64,000 bases of DNA from positions 19,341,659-19,405,658 of the forward strand of contig OW387140.1 of assembly GCA_936440205.1 (NCBI GenBank). Reading direction: 5' to 3'. The position numbers and the translations under genes were made by a program. The notes below the pieces were generated by a model. That model saw only the letters and a program-made list of their open reading frames with translations. It was not told where the DNA came from and did not search any database. Shown here piece by piece: positions 7,053 through 19,200 of this stretch (its first letter is position 1; each line of letters begins with the position of its first letter). The stretch is from Lepidonotus clava. Lineage: Eukaryota > Annelida > Polychaeta > Phyllodocida > Polynoidae.

Positions 7053-9984
7053 TCATGTAAATGTCCCTGCCCATAACCGAGCCATTTCTTCTTGGAAATA
7101 TTCTTGTTGTAAGTTCTTTTTAATTACACTTTTGAATTTATTAATATCATTGATATTTCGAATATCAACATCTAATTTATTCCACAAGTTTCTAGCTCTA
7201 AATAACGTCGAATTTGCCAAACCAGTATTCAGTGGTACAGATTCTTTAATAACAGGCGCCTGACTAAGGCGAGTGTTATAGGTTGGTTCCACCAGCGATA
7301 TATCCTGTGACTGTACCATTCTGAAAATTGTGGTTAATAGAAAATATTTTCTCCTATATTCTAATGGAAAAAGATTTGCATTCATATACAGATCAAGCCT
7401 ATGCACATCTCGTGGGGTCCGAATACTGTACACAATCCTAAGGGCCATATTCAATAGGACATCCAGTCTATCCTTATCAGTTTTCGTAATATTAGTAAAG
7501 TAGATGTTACCCATGTCAAGGTATGGCAGTAACATTGTCTTTACCACTGTCAAGGCAGTAAACTCGTCTATGTACGGTCGTATACGTTTTAACATAAGCA
7601 ACTTATATGAGGCTAACTTCAGTCTCATTGAGCTGGTATTGGAAATTTAAATTTGTGTCAACGTGTATTCCCAAATATTTAAATGTTTTTACTCTAGAGA
7701 TTTTTACGTTGTCAAGATTTATTGTATGGCGATCGTTTGGTACTCCGTTCGAATCAGTTTGACTCCTTGGGGAGAATAACATAAGCTTGGTCTTACTAAT
7801 ATTCATGGTCAATTTATGAATCTGACACCATTTTCTCACTTGATCCATGTTACCTTGCATTCTCTCAAATAATGAGTCAGTTTTGGCGTCAGAGTCATAT
7901 ATCACCGAGTCATCAGCATACAACAATGTCTTAGATAAGACAAATTTTGGTAAATCGTTAATATACAAAATGAATAACAGAGGACCTAGTATGGATCCTT
8001 GGGGAACACCATGGGTTACCGGTAACATGGAAGACATTACTCCATTTGCCATGGTTACCTGGTTTCTATTACTCAGGTAGTTGCTTAACCATGTTATCAG
8101 GTTATGGTTTAAATTTAAATGTGCTAACTTGTTTTTAAGAATTTTGAAGTCCAAGGTATCAAATGCTTTTTTAAAATCAATAAAAATAGCTAGTGTGTCC
8201 TGTTTATTATTGAAATTATCTGTAATGTCTCCGATTAATTTAAAAATGGTGTCATTAGTGCCATGATGTTTCCTGAATCCATGCTGCTCCTTCACAATAA
8301 TTCCATTGTTTTCCAGGTACGGATAAAGCTTATTGTGTACCAGACGTTCCATTAATTTTCCTGTTACGGGTAATAAGGTGATAGGTCGCAAGTCAGATAC
8401 CATCTTGGGGTTAGGTACTTTAGGTATTGGAATAACCGTTCCTATCTTCCAGGCATTGGGGAATGTCCCTGTTTTAATTGACAAATTAATAATAAAAAGT
8501 AGTACCTCCGGGATTGTCAAGAGTATATCTTTTAATAACCTGCTAGGGATTTCTTTGATACCAGAGGATTTATATATATCAATTTTTTTAATCTCAGTTA
8601 CCAGTTCCTCTAAAGTAAAACTTTCTACTATAAGGGGTGGAAAATCTATATTATATGGAACATGATTAGTATCATAGAACTCCTCAATGGTAGTGACAGT
8701 GGGACCAATTGCATCAGATAAAACTTTTCCTATGGTGCTAAAATATGAATTTATATATTGGGCAGTTGCATCTTTTGACACTGACTCCCCTTGTTCGTTA
8801 GTTAGACAAAAGTCACTGTTTTCTTTATCATTTGGTATTAAAATACTTAGGTCTTTCCAAAAAATTTTTGGATCGTCCCTATGTTCATAGAGTAGGTTTT
8901 TAACAAAATCTTGCTTGGCTTTAACAAAGGCAGCCTTTGCAATATTCCTAAGAATTCTCGCATTCTCCTTCAGTTCATCTGTTGGTTTTTTCCTGGCTTC
9001 CATCATTGCTCTGTCTCTATCCCTTGCAAGTTCAATAAGTTCATGTGTTATCCAGGGAGGCCTTGATTTTTTATATTTAGATATGACAACAGGACAGTGT
9101 TTGTCAATGATCGGTATTAACATAGCCAACATACTAGTCCAACATTCGTTTACCTCTGTCAAACTATAGATGGGTGTCCAGTCTATATATCTGATATTAT
9201 TTGTGAATTCATCCTTATTGTATTTCTTATATGATCTCCCGGAAAATTCAACCTTTTGTTGTTTTACACTAACTTTTTTCCGAACAACATAAGTTGGTAG
9301 GTGGTCACTCACGTTATAATTGATAACACCAGCACGCGAGATATTTACATTATTAGTAAAAATAAGGTCGACTATGGTGTTAGAATACAGGGGTCTGGTG
9401 TTACTTTTAATTAGTTGTGTAAGGCCAAATTTGTTTTCTAAGTTCTTTAGAATTTTTGTATGAGGGCTGTTCGACTTGTAATCAATGTTAAAGTCCCCAC
9501 CTAGGTATACATCATACTTCTTAATAGGCAATAATCCGTTCAGAATTAAGGTTAAATATTCTTTAAGGGGCTCGATCTGACCACTCGGGGGACGATAAAC
9601 AGCAATAATGAAAATTGGTCTAACATTTTTGAGGTTAATTTTGATAGTAGTCAATTCCAATTCATCTGTGTTGATGCTATAGCCATCCTCTGTTAAGTTG
9701 ATAAATGATATATGATTCTTAATGTAAATACAAATACCCCCACCACGTTTGGTGAGGTTGTAGTTATTGAGTGTAGATCTATCTTGTCTGATAAGATTGA
9801 ACCCAGGGATTTTTATAAAATTGTTGGTAATATCAGATTGTAGCCATGATTCAAGTATTATTAGTACATCAATGTTACCATCTTTTAGTATCTGTTGTAG
9901 ATACTCAAATTTATTAACCTGGCTTTGGGCATTCCAAAAAACTAGGCGTACACGTTTCATACGTTCAATTTCCGCGAATGTCAT
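7053..9984 (-). pseudogene. LINE ORF2 (endonuclease-reverse transcriptase) with one frameshift
   Basis: The main frame (9984-7603, 793 codons) contains the endonuclease (LVFWNAQS, ESWLQSD, YRPPSG, GGDFNID, SDHLPTYV) and the reverse transcriptase (DLRPITLLP, FIDFKKAFDT, GVPQGSILGP, YADDSVIYD). It loses the thumb: the frame runs out just after NFQYQLNE. The rest (RLKLASYKLLMLKRIRPY to ARLWAGTFT) continues in another frame from 7628 to 7053. A one-base shift near 7,620-7,628 therefore splits the protein of about 980 aa. Everything else is open, so the copy is fairly young but not able to make a full ORF2 protein without frameshifting. Confidence 0.85.
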
Positions 9985-9990
9985 AATTTA

Positions 9991-10380
9991 AGAAAAAGCA
10001 AACTGTGAAATACCTTTGATGCATGATGATGATAGTGAGATGAGAATGAGGGGGTGAACATGCATAGTCGATAACCTATAATATATAGATCGGCCACACA
10101 CGAATATATACACTTCATATTCATTCTGTCAACCCATGCCAAAGTGTCAAGTGTTAGATGTATTTTGTATTTGCCCGCTGTGTACCCACTTCATTTAATA
10201 GTGCCTCAATAATATGCGTCTTCTGAGATAGACAGATCCGATTCCCACTAGGCCCCATACGAATTTCTGGGTGAATTCACTCTCGAGAATGATTACTTAA
10301 TGCTGCAGTATCGATGAGAATAGAAAAAGTAGGATTTTTTTTAATGTCATCTTTATGAGTATTATTATCTGTGAATGAAT
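9991..10380. other. intergenic stretch between LINE and MITE
   Basis: AT-rich sequence. I see no gene, no convincing remnant of LINE ORF1 and no repeat border beyond the adjoining elements. Confidence 0.4.
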
Positions 10381-11020
10381 TTAACCCTTTCACTGCCAGA
10401 TATATCACAATGTAACTGATATTTACTGAAATATTGCGCAAAATACAAAAATTAGTGCATAAATTCCCTAAAACTCAAATTTAGTTTAGGTTCTTCAGAT
10501 GAAAAGCTTTTTTCAAAAATTTTGATATAAACATTCCAAATGTTGGCACTGTGCCAATAAGGCAAATTTCTTGCGTGGAGTAATTGTTTGTACTATTGTA
10601 ATTTGCAGGTTACCATGGTAACCGATAATTCATGAAATAACTATGACACTTTTTAAAAAAGTAACATGAAAACATCATCTTTTTTGTGCAAAAGACAGTT
10701 TGTGATTATCATAAATGAAAGAAAAGTTAGAGCAAATTATAAATCATGTCATTTACATAAAATCACCCATTTTTCATGATTTTTAATTAGTATGGCAAAT
10801 TCAAATGTAAATACAATATTTATGGTTTCTCGAATCGCAATTCTAACATTTTTGGGTGACTTGATAGTCCGATGTTCAAATACCTGTATCTCTGGTTCTA
10901 ATTGGAATATCTGAAAAATTCTTTCAGATTCTGAAAGCATAATTTGCTTTCTTTCAATGGTGTTCCTATGGGATTTTACTATAGGGCCCCATATGAGGCT
11001 TCTGGCAGTGTAAGGGTTAA
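10381..11020. mobile_element. piggyBac-type MITE with TTAA target duplication
   Basis: TTAA occurs at both ends (10381-10384 and 11017-11020), each followed inward by near-identical inverted repeats: CCCTTTCACTGCCAGA on the left and CCCTTACACTGCCAGA on the right (read inward), one mismatch. The 632-bp body is AT-rich with no transposase frame. TTAA target sites and CCC-starting termini are the hallmark of piggyBac elements, so this is best read as a non-autonomous relative. Confidence 0.8.
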
Positions 11021-13241
11021 ACATAAAAATCCCTAAACGTTTTTTGTTTATAACCCCCGGCAACCTTCCCACAACAGTAGGCCTATAGGCGCATTGTAGC
11101 TCATGCTCATTACTCTACACCGGGGTATCACCATAACAAATACATCGATGTTGCCCGCCGTACCTCCTTGGTAGAGGGGTCGTCCTTGTTTGAGGGGAGC
11201 AGCGCCCAAAATAAATATGAGGTAACAGTGTTTAGGTCTCCTTGGGCCGCCAACATAATTTGATTCAGAAACTGAGGTCGTACAAGTGCATGGTAGCTCA
11301 GGTAACAAGAAAAGAAGGTTGTAATCAGGGGTAAGCCAGGCATCATTCACGACAAATACAGTCATCTAGCGGTGCCCTTAAAACAAACATGAATGTGAAA
11401 TATTCAGGTCCAACAGCGTGTGAGTGATCTATGCAGCATTTGGGCGGGTATTGCTTCAACTGTTTAAAATAAATTAACTGGGTGTGTTCTGTGGGTTATT
11501 TATTCTTGTCCCTCCACTCTCCCAAACAAGCAGCACAACCGGAGTTCACACATCACGACTTCCAGGTTCATCTTCTGAGCTTTTTGGACAAGGGGCAACA
11601 AAAGATCGTTCTTCAGATGCTCAAACTCTAGATATATCAACTGCAGAGTTCTTATTTACTATTGTAAATTGTAATGTTATTTCCTCCATATGTTCGTAAT
11701 CATAAATCTATAACGTCAGCTGTGCAGTTCTATGTTAAACAAGAGTTCGTGTTTCTGCCAATGGTTATCTGGTACATAAACATGGTTTTGAGTATAACCT
11801 AGTTATAGGTAACGTGACCAGGGCCGGGCTAATTTCCTATATTGACCTCGTGACCAGGCCGGCTAATTGCCTGCTCTAGACGTAGCATTAGTACCATCAA
11901 TCCTATTGACCGCTTTAGGAACCAATGACCGGACTTATCATCATTCTAGCATGGGTATTAGCATGCCTCGATCGGCTGTCTGTTAATTGTTAACTCTTGA
12001 ACTCCAACATTTCTCTGAAAAAAAGAAAATTACGATATGAAAATACATGTAAAGTGCAAATGTTTCAAAGCAAAGGGCCTATTATAATAATCTTGTTTTT
12101 GGAGATCTTTTTTATATCAAATGTACTTAATTAATCTCTTAACTCAAGAAGAATATAACAGTGTCATTTTTATTCAAAATGCAAACTTGTTGAAACGTTC
12201 TAATCCTTAGCGTGTTTCCAAAGACAGGCATTCCTATTAACCACCATTGGCGATCAATGACTGGAATAGGATCTGTTTTTATATGCTGCAAAATAGGGCG
12301 AAACGGATTTATAGGTAACGCGGGTATCGTCAATATACACATGAATGTTCCCTCATAATCGTGCCTTGTTCTGAGGGGAACTGCCATTCCGACCTCCTGA
12401 TGTAGGTGGTATGTGATTCCTAAACATACGAGCAATTACTTTACCTTTATAAATTTCTGAGATGAACCATAACTCCTTAATGCAATAGAATCTGTCATCA
12501 GGATTGCATAATATTATGTTATGAAAGTGAAGAAGCCATCTTTGTTTACCCATGAGATCCAGCTTCTAATGGTCGTTATATAGGCCTATAGGCTAAATGC
12601 TGTGTAAGCTACCTGAAAGAACCGACGCAGCACTGTTTTACCTTGATACAGCAATAACCGATTGACCAAACACAGCGTTTACCGGAGCATATATGAGGCT
12701 TATTATTACATAAACCTTCATAGGCTTGTTATTCACACAGTTGGAGGTAGTCCAGCTCCCTGTGTGGTATATACACACGGTATCAGGTATGTTAAGGTGA
12801 GGAGTTAATCTGTGTGGGTTAGCTCCGGCTACCGATCACTCAGGTAGCTGTTACTAATAAGTGCTTTCCTATACCAAAGTGCACTGAAAAGGTTTACTCT
12901 TACTGACCTAGTAAAGAATACCAAATCTGCAGATTCGATTTAAAATAAGAGAAGGTAAATCCCTTTCCAGCTCATTGTTTGAATTTCCCAACTCGTTAGC
13001 TTGATTTTCCTTTTCAGAATCCCTTGTTCTTATTGTGACATCTATCCTACATAAAGGATTGCAATTATATAAGCTATCGACAACGTCATGGGTGCTGCAT
13101 ACAGTATTTTGTAGGTCGTTTGAATATCTTTAAAACATAACTTTTGTAGAAAGTTTGAATATGGTTTACAAATCGGTAATAATTTCCTTTCCATGTGAAT
13201 GGTTAAAATATGAAGTCATCCATTGTTCTGCTTGATTTCAG
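11021..13241. other. upstream region of the UNC93-like gene
   Basis: No coding sequence is recognised. The acceptor TTGATTTCAG directly before the ATG at 13242 implies that at least one non-coding 5' exon and the promoter lie upstream, in or beyond this stretch, but I cannot place them. Two loose copies of a CCAGG(G)CCGG-C-TAATT motif lie near 11,818-11,870. Confidence 0.4.
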
Positions 13242-16200
13242 ATGTTGCGCCAAACGTCGAGAACCGACACGGTGGGCTCCTGCCAGTCGGGCAGTGTCCG
13301 CACCTTCCTCATCTCGGAGGCCTCCTCCGTGCTGCCCAGCTTCAGCGTCAGCGCCTTCTCCCTCGACGTCAACAATGACTTCGGCAGCATCCAGTCCACC
13401 TCCAGGGCAGACCTCTTCGGCCCGGTCATCAACAGGTTTGACGAGGGTCTGTCCTCCTCCTGTAAGGAGGGTCTGGACGTCTTTGACAACCCAGACTACA
13501 CTGATACAGTTAAAAGCACGGACAGTTCAGGGTCTATCCTCCGCCGGAGTCTCTCTGTGCCCCCGCAATACACCTACAAGGGCCAGGTCCGAAAACATGC
13601 CAGAGAAGTCTTTGAAGACTTTATCGTTAAGGAAGAATCGAGAAAAAGTTCCCCGAAGGACCAAGAAGAAGATGAGGATGGCAAACCATGGCGACAGACG
13701 ATGGAGGACCTCCTTGAGCGCCCTGACTACATTGATTCGCTGCAGAGTACAAGCAGTGGCACTGCCCTGCTGGCCAGGACGGCCACGACCTTCAGCAAGG
13801 CAGGCCTGAAGGAGACCAAGCTGGTGGAGGAGGAGAGAGAGGCAGAGCTCCGCAAACAGAAGGCTCTATTACACATGTACATCAAGAACCTCATTGTCCT
13901 CAGCATCACCTGTTTCTTCCTGTTTGGTGCTTATTTGTCTCTGAGAAACCTGCAGAGCAGCATCAATGCTGACACTGGACTCGCTTTCTATTCTCTGAGC
14001 TCGCTCTATCTGTTCTTCTTCATTGGGTGTATCTTTGCAACTACCATCATCCAATATCTCAGACCCAAGCGAACCATGATCATCGGCCATGTGATCATTC
14101 TCATGTACATGGGTACCAATTTCTACCCGACCTACTACACCCTTCTGCCAGCTTCTATCGTGGTGGGTTTCACCCTGGCCACCTTCTGGACTGCCCACAG
14201 TACCTACCTGGCGTCCATCGCCATAAGCTACTCCCATGTAGCTGCAAAGAGCCCTGTGGCAGTCCTCACCAAGTTCAATGGCATCTTCTTCACCTTCTTT
14301 GGCATATCCCAAGTGCTAGGAAATGTGATCAGCTCAACTGTGTTCATGGCTCAGATGAGAAGTGATAGCCACAAGCTGATGAAGGACCTTCACCAGTCAA
14401 ACTCCAGCCTTTCCTATGAGTCCCTGGCTAACAGTACCCTGCCCAGTCTGACCCTACTCAACAACACCACCACACCAGCCTTCTCACAGGAACCACAGTG
14501 TGGTACCCAGTTCACCCCAGATCTCAGTGCCAAAAGCTCAACTGCTGCCATCGACCAACACATGATCTACATTCTCCTAGGCATCTTTTGTGGTATGGTC
14601 GTGATTGCTATGACCATCATGACTATATTCCTAGATCCGCTGGAAGGGGAGCTGAAGAGAAGCAGCAAGTCAGTTGCCACTCAGCTGGCCTCTGTGTTCC
14701 GCTGGTTCACCGACTTCAGGGCCATCTGTCTGGTCAGTCTCATGGTCTACTCCCTGCTGCAGATGGCCTTCATCTTTGGCGAGTTCACCAAGGTAGGTTT
14801 TCTACCCTGTTAATATTATCATTCTTTTGCCATCCATCACTCAGGCTCTGTGAGAAAGGTTTATGCCACCCATCTAGGACTAGCTGTGAGAAATACTGCA
14901 TGGACTTGATCATCAAGTTTGCTTAGTATCTGACACCCTTTCCTTCCGGCTGAACAGTCCTTTTTGTTTATATTGCTGCCCTGTAAATTGTTCACTCCAT
15001 CAACCACGTAAAGAGTTTGTTATTGTAATAATTATACCAAGTTTTATTTCGAGACTTACGTTTCCATATGTTCAACTAATTATAGACGTTGTAATTATGA
15101 CGTCATATTCCCTTAAAATATGCTGAACACAATTTTTCTAATCAGTTAACCGTTTAAAAACTTATGATATCAAAACTTAAGATTCAAAATTAGTTTAAGG
15201 AAATGACAGTGTACGTCTGACATCTATGACTAGTTGCAACTAATATGACTAAGCTTTCTTAACGCACCTTGTAATAGCCTTAAAGAATGGCAACATGACA
15301 TCGTCTACACAAGAAGTTTGTTCTTTGAGCTTGTCACATCACCCATATTAATTTCAGAGGTTGTTTCACTGATTGTCCTCAGATTTCCTTGTTAACCTTT
15401 ACATGTAGTATCACACCTCTCTGTCTACCCCAGGCGTTCGTGACGTGCCCGGTGGGCGTTCACATGGTGGGGTACGCCATGCTCACCATGTCGGCCAGCA
15501 GCTCCGTGTCAGCCTACTTCAGCGGCAAGGTCGTCAAGTACCTCGGCCGCCCATTAGTCCTGTCAACCGGTAAGAATCCTTACATATTTTTTATTTTGGA
15601 TTGGTTTTTAATGTCCTGCATTTCTATGCAATTGTACACTTTTTACTACTGATAAGCGATATCCTGTTGACTTGTATTTGTCTTTGGTCACATCTTGTAT
15701 ATTTCAGAGAATCCTTCAGGAAATTGTTGTCATGGCTTGTTTAATTCATATCTTTTTTTTCAATACAATTCATAAATGTGATTACCATTAAAAAGGTATT
15801 GAATGGTTAGGTTGTCCTTGGGAACGTACAGGTAATCTTTCAGGATTCTGATATTATGAAAATCACTCATCTCGCCTTACTCTTGCCTTTACGGTTTGCG
15901 AAATACTCTACGTAAATGGGAATATGTGTGGTAATTCATAATACAATGATTCTAATAGTATCACTGGATCACCAAGAAGTTTGATAAAACATAGTAAATG
16001 CAACTGATATTATTTCAATCAAGGAGACTACAAAACTTTGATATGGCGATATGTCTAGACATAGGCATATATGCATGCACATGAAGACAAAGTTGGGCTA
16101 TTTATATTTCATAGGACAGTGCTATATCACATGTTTCTTGTTATTTAAGGAGTTTTACAATGGATCTACTGGACGCCGAAGTTTAATGATACATTATTTT

Positions 16201-19200
16201 ATTTCCTTTCAGTACCAATAACAGTATAATTTTATTATGCTTGTCATAGATAACTCTTTTTTTGTCTTTGATGATATGCCTTCCCTTTCTTACATTCCAT
16301 TCTCATAATAGGAACTTTCACCGAAAGAACTATTTGTCACAAAACTATTTGTTACCATACTTCAAACATCTGAACATAGACAGTATCGAATATATAGCCC
16401 ATGGTCTTAAATGTATACTTAATGATACTATTTATTTTCAGGGGATCTTTTTTGTATTCCACTTTAAATGACTAATTTGATTGAAATATGATTTAAAATA
16501 TATTTCTATGAAAAATAAAAGAATCAATAATTAGTAACTTTACCATGTATATAAATGGAAACCTTCATTTTTTTCTCTTATTAAAATTATCATTTTCTCT
16601 TAAGAAAAACATGATATAATTGCTCAATAATAATAAATTATAGTTTCTTTTACCAAATGTCGTCGTCAAGGGCTAAATCAGTGCTAACTATAGTTCCTGT
16701 AAAGACAACTTTGTTTGCTAGTGTGTCTTTGCCACCTGGGGGTCAAGGCTCCGAATATTACAGTCATTATCCAAGGTTTTACAACCCACTGAAGTTCTCT
16801 GGTGCGTTGTATTTGCCTATGTTTTTATAGTTGTTTTACCTCAGAGTTATCAGTTATGGATCAGTTGAAAAACTTCTCGAGAGAGTAGGTTTATTTTTAC
16901 AGTTATCTCTTTATAGGCTTCAGAAGACCAAGAAATATGTAGTTTCTGACTTAGTATCCATATTCTTGCTATACCTATTCATGATTTGAAATCCTTTCAT
17001 ACATTCATCATTGATAAGTATCCACGTACTAGCTAAATAACTGTCATTATGACTTAGTTTTCATCTTACTTCTCTAGAGATATTATTTATGAATACCCCT
17101 GTCCCAAAAAAGACGATTTCAGAGCAGCGCCGTTTCTTGCTGAGTAGGACGCTCCAATACGAGACTAGGCTCTCAGGTGGCTTGTTGACTTGTAACCATA
17201 GTAACCTAGATGCCATGTTCATTACTGATTTGTGTCTTGTTGCAAGGCGGCCCACTCTTCAAAGCACTGCATACCACGATGATCGGCACTTAACTCAGCC
17301 AATAGTGGTGAGGTGAGGACTAGATTGACCACCTAGGGTTGTCTAAGACAAATTATTCCCTTTCAATTTCTATATAAAGGACCATAACTCTCTTCCTCCA
17401 GAAACAATAAAGATGTTAGAAGCTTTCATTAAGGATACATTACACCTCTTCAGCGGTACTTTTTTTTCAAACCATATCAAAGTAGGTTCATTGTCTCACC
17501 TGATTGTCACATTGAAATGAAATTTAAATTGGTAAGGCATTTTTGAAAATAGTCTTTATTTCTGTTTTTATTTCTGCTAATATATCTCACATATTACGAA
17601 AATTACGTTTAGCGAGATAATATGCATTTATCGTAAGATTCTTATCTAGGGAAGCGTGTCTTAGATTGTTATCTTAAGCCTTGTTTTCATTTGTAACTAT
17701 TGAATATGTTTGGTATATATTTTTCTACTTTTCATAAAAATGAATGTAATTAAATGTAATGCAATAATTAGCGCTTATACCGAGAATCCTGTCTAGCTCT
17801 GACATCATGAAGTATATCATAGGATATTCACTTTCACTGGGTATCCTATGACGTATGACAAAAATGGTCTACGAAGATATTTAAACAAATTAGTTGGGTA
17901 AAAATGGAGGAGCACAATATATCACCGCAGAGCAGTGGAATGTATCCTTAATCAAAAATGGCATTCAGACTATCAGCCGATTCCGATTTTAATTCAGTCA
18001 AGACATCGCTACTCTTTTCAACTTGTTTTATTTAACTGAATTATTTGTATTGAACAAGACAATGGTTCTTATTCCTATTCCTACATAAGTCAATCCCAAG
18101 CTGAATTTCAAAGTTTAGGAACTGTCTGTTTACGATTTGCTGTCTCAGAATCAGAATGAGAATTGGAATATGCTGTAAGTGTGAACTCCATTTCAGCATA
18201 AAATATGACATAATTATTAATAGTGTGTATCAAGGTAGGAGGGGGCCATTCTATTACGATTTACAAAGATTTTGGTTGAATTTATTTTGAAATGTAATGT
18301 CAACAATTCTTTATTATATTATTCTAACCAAATGTATTTCCGAAATAGAATTTAGTGTATAAGACGAATTTTATATCTGTAATATCTTTCAAATAGCTTT
18401 GTGTATTTTGTGTATTAGTGATAATTAAAGGATACTGGGGGAAATCAGATACTATGTTACTTCTGACTGATGAAATGGGAAGTACAATGATGAGTGAACT
18501 CGGTATATAAGCTCAAAGCGTATCACCTGGATGTTTGTGTGAGGTGTGTGAGGGAAAACGTTTGACTCAGGCTCGGACAGACCGGTTTTAAAGCCAGCTC
18601 AATCCGGTTAGGTCAGGTCCTGGCGCCTATAGTTGTGGTTAGAAACTAGACTGTTTATGTCAGCCTCATGAATATTATGTCACACCTCTGTGAATAGAAA
18701 CTCTTTGGCTTGACCTGCCATCAGAAGTGAAGGGTAGCTTTAAAATTCTCTGTAGGCTATATCAATACAAAATCCGGGCAACTTATCGGGATAAACAACG
18801 AATAATTATTATATCTGCCTGCAAGTGGTAGTTTCTATTGCTGTACAATCTCTAGGGTATTGCAGGCGTGTACAATATGAATTTTTTTCAAAGCTCATGT
18901 TTTGTGTGATCTTTTTTTTTTTATTATCCTGGTTCTTTATTATCTGTCTGCATCAATTAGTGTTGCAAGAACAGACTACTCAGAGAGTAGTCATTTCTAT
19001 CTTACTGGAGGCGAATGGAAAAACGTGTTTACATAAAGATTAAAGAAATCGTTAGGCTTCATTTCTGTTGGGTCATAGATCAGTATACTTATTACTCTGT
19101 ACAGTTAGTCCTTTTTTATTATCTATAGTTCATGTACATCTATACAGTGGAAGGATGATGGCTTAGTATCTATAAAAATAGATACCACTTTATGTATATT

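Larger units (their letters stand above)
6802..9990 (-). mobile_element. LINE (CR1/L2-like), 5'-truncated second copy
   Basis: A second minus-strand LINE holds only the endonuclease-RT frame (9984-7053), a short 3' UTR, and an A-rich end. On the minus strand the 3' end reads a TGGG-GTAA-CCCA hairpin, then TAAATAAA and an A-rich tail at about 6830-6802. ORF1 is missing, so the 5' end near 9,990 is taken as a truncation, with an uncertain border. The ORF2 opening (LVFWNAQSQVNKF) resembles but is not identical to that of the first LINE, so it belongs to a related family rather than being a duplicate. Confidence 0.8.

Noticed and set aside
10749-11365. Minus-strand frames of about 105 codons around the MITE border
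   Set aside because: They cross the MITE terminus and flanking DNA, with no domain; chance frames.
13210-13809. 199-codon plus-strand frame at the start of UNC93-like exon 1
   Set aside because: It is an off-frame shadow of the GC-rich exon; the other frame continues in phase through all four exons and matches UNC93.
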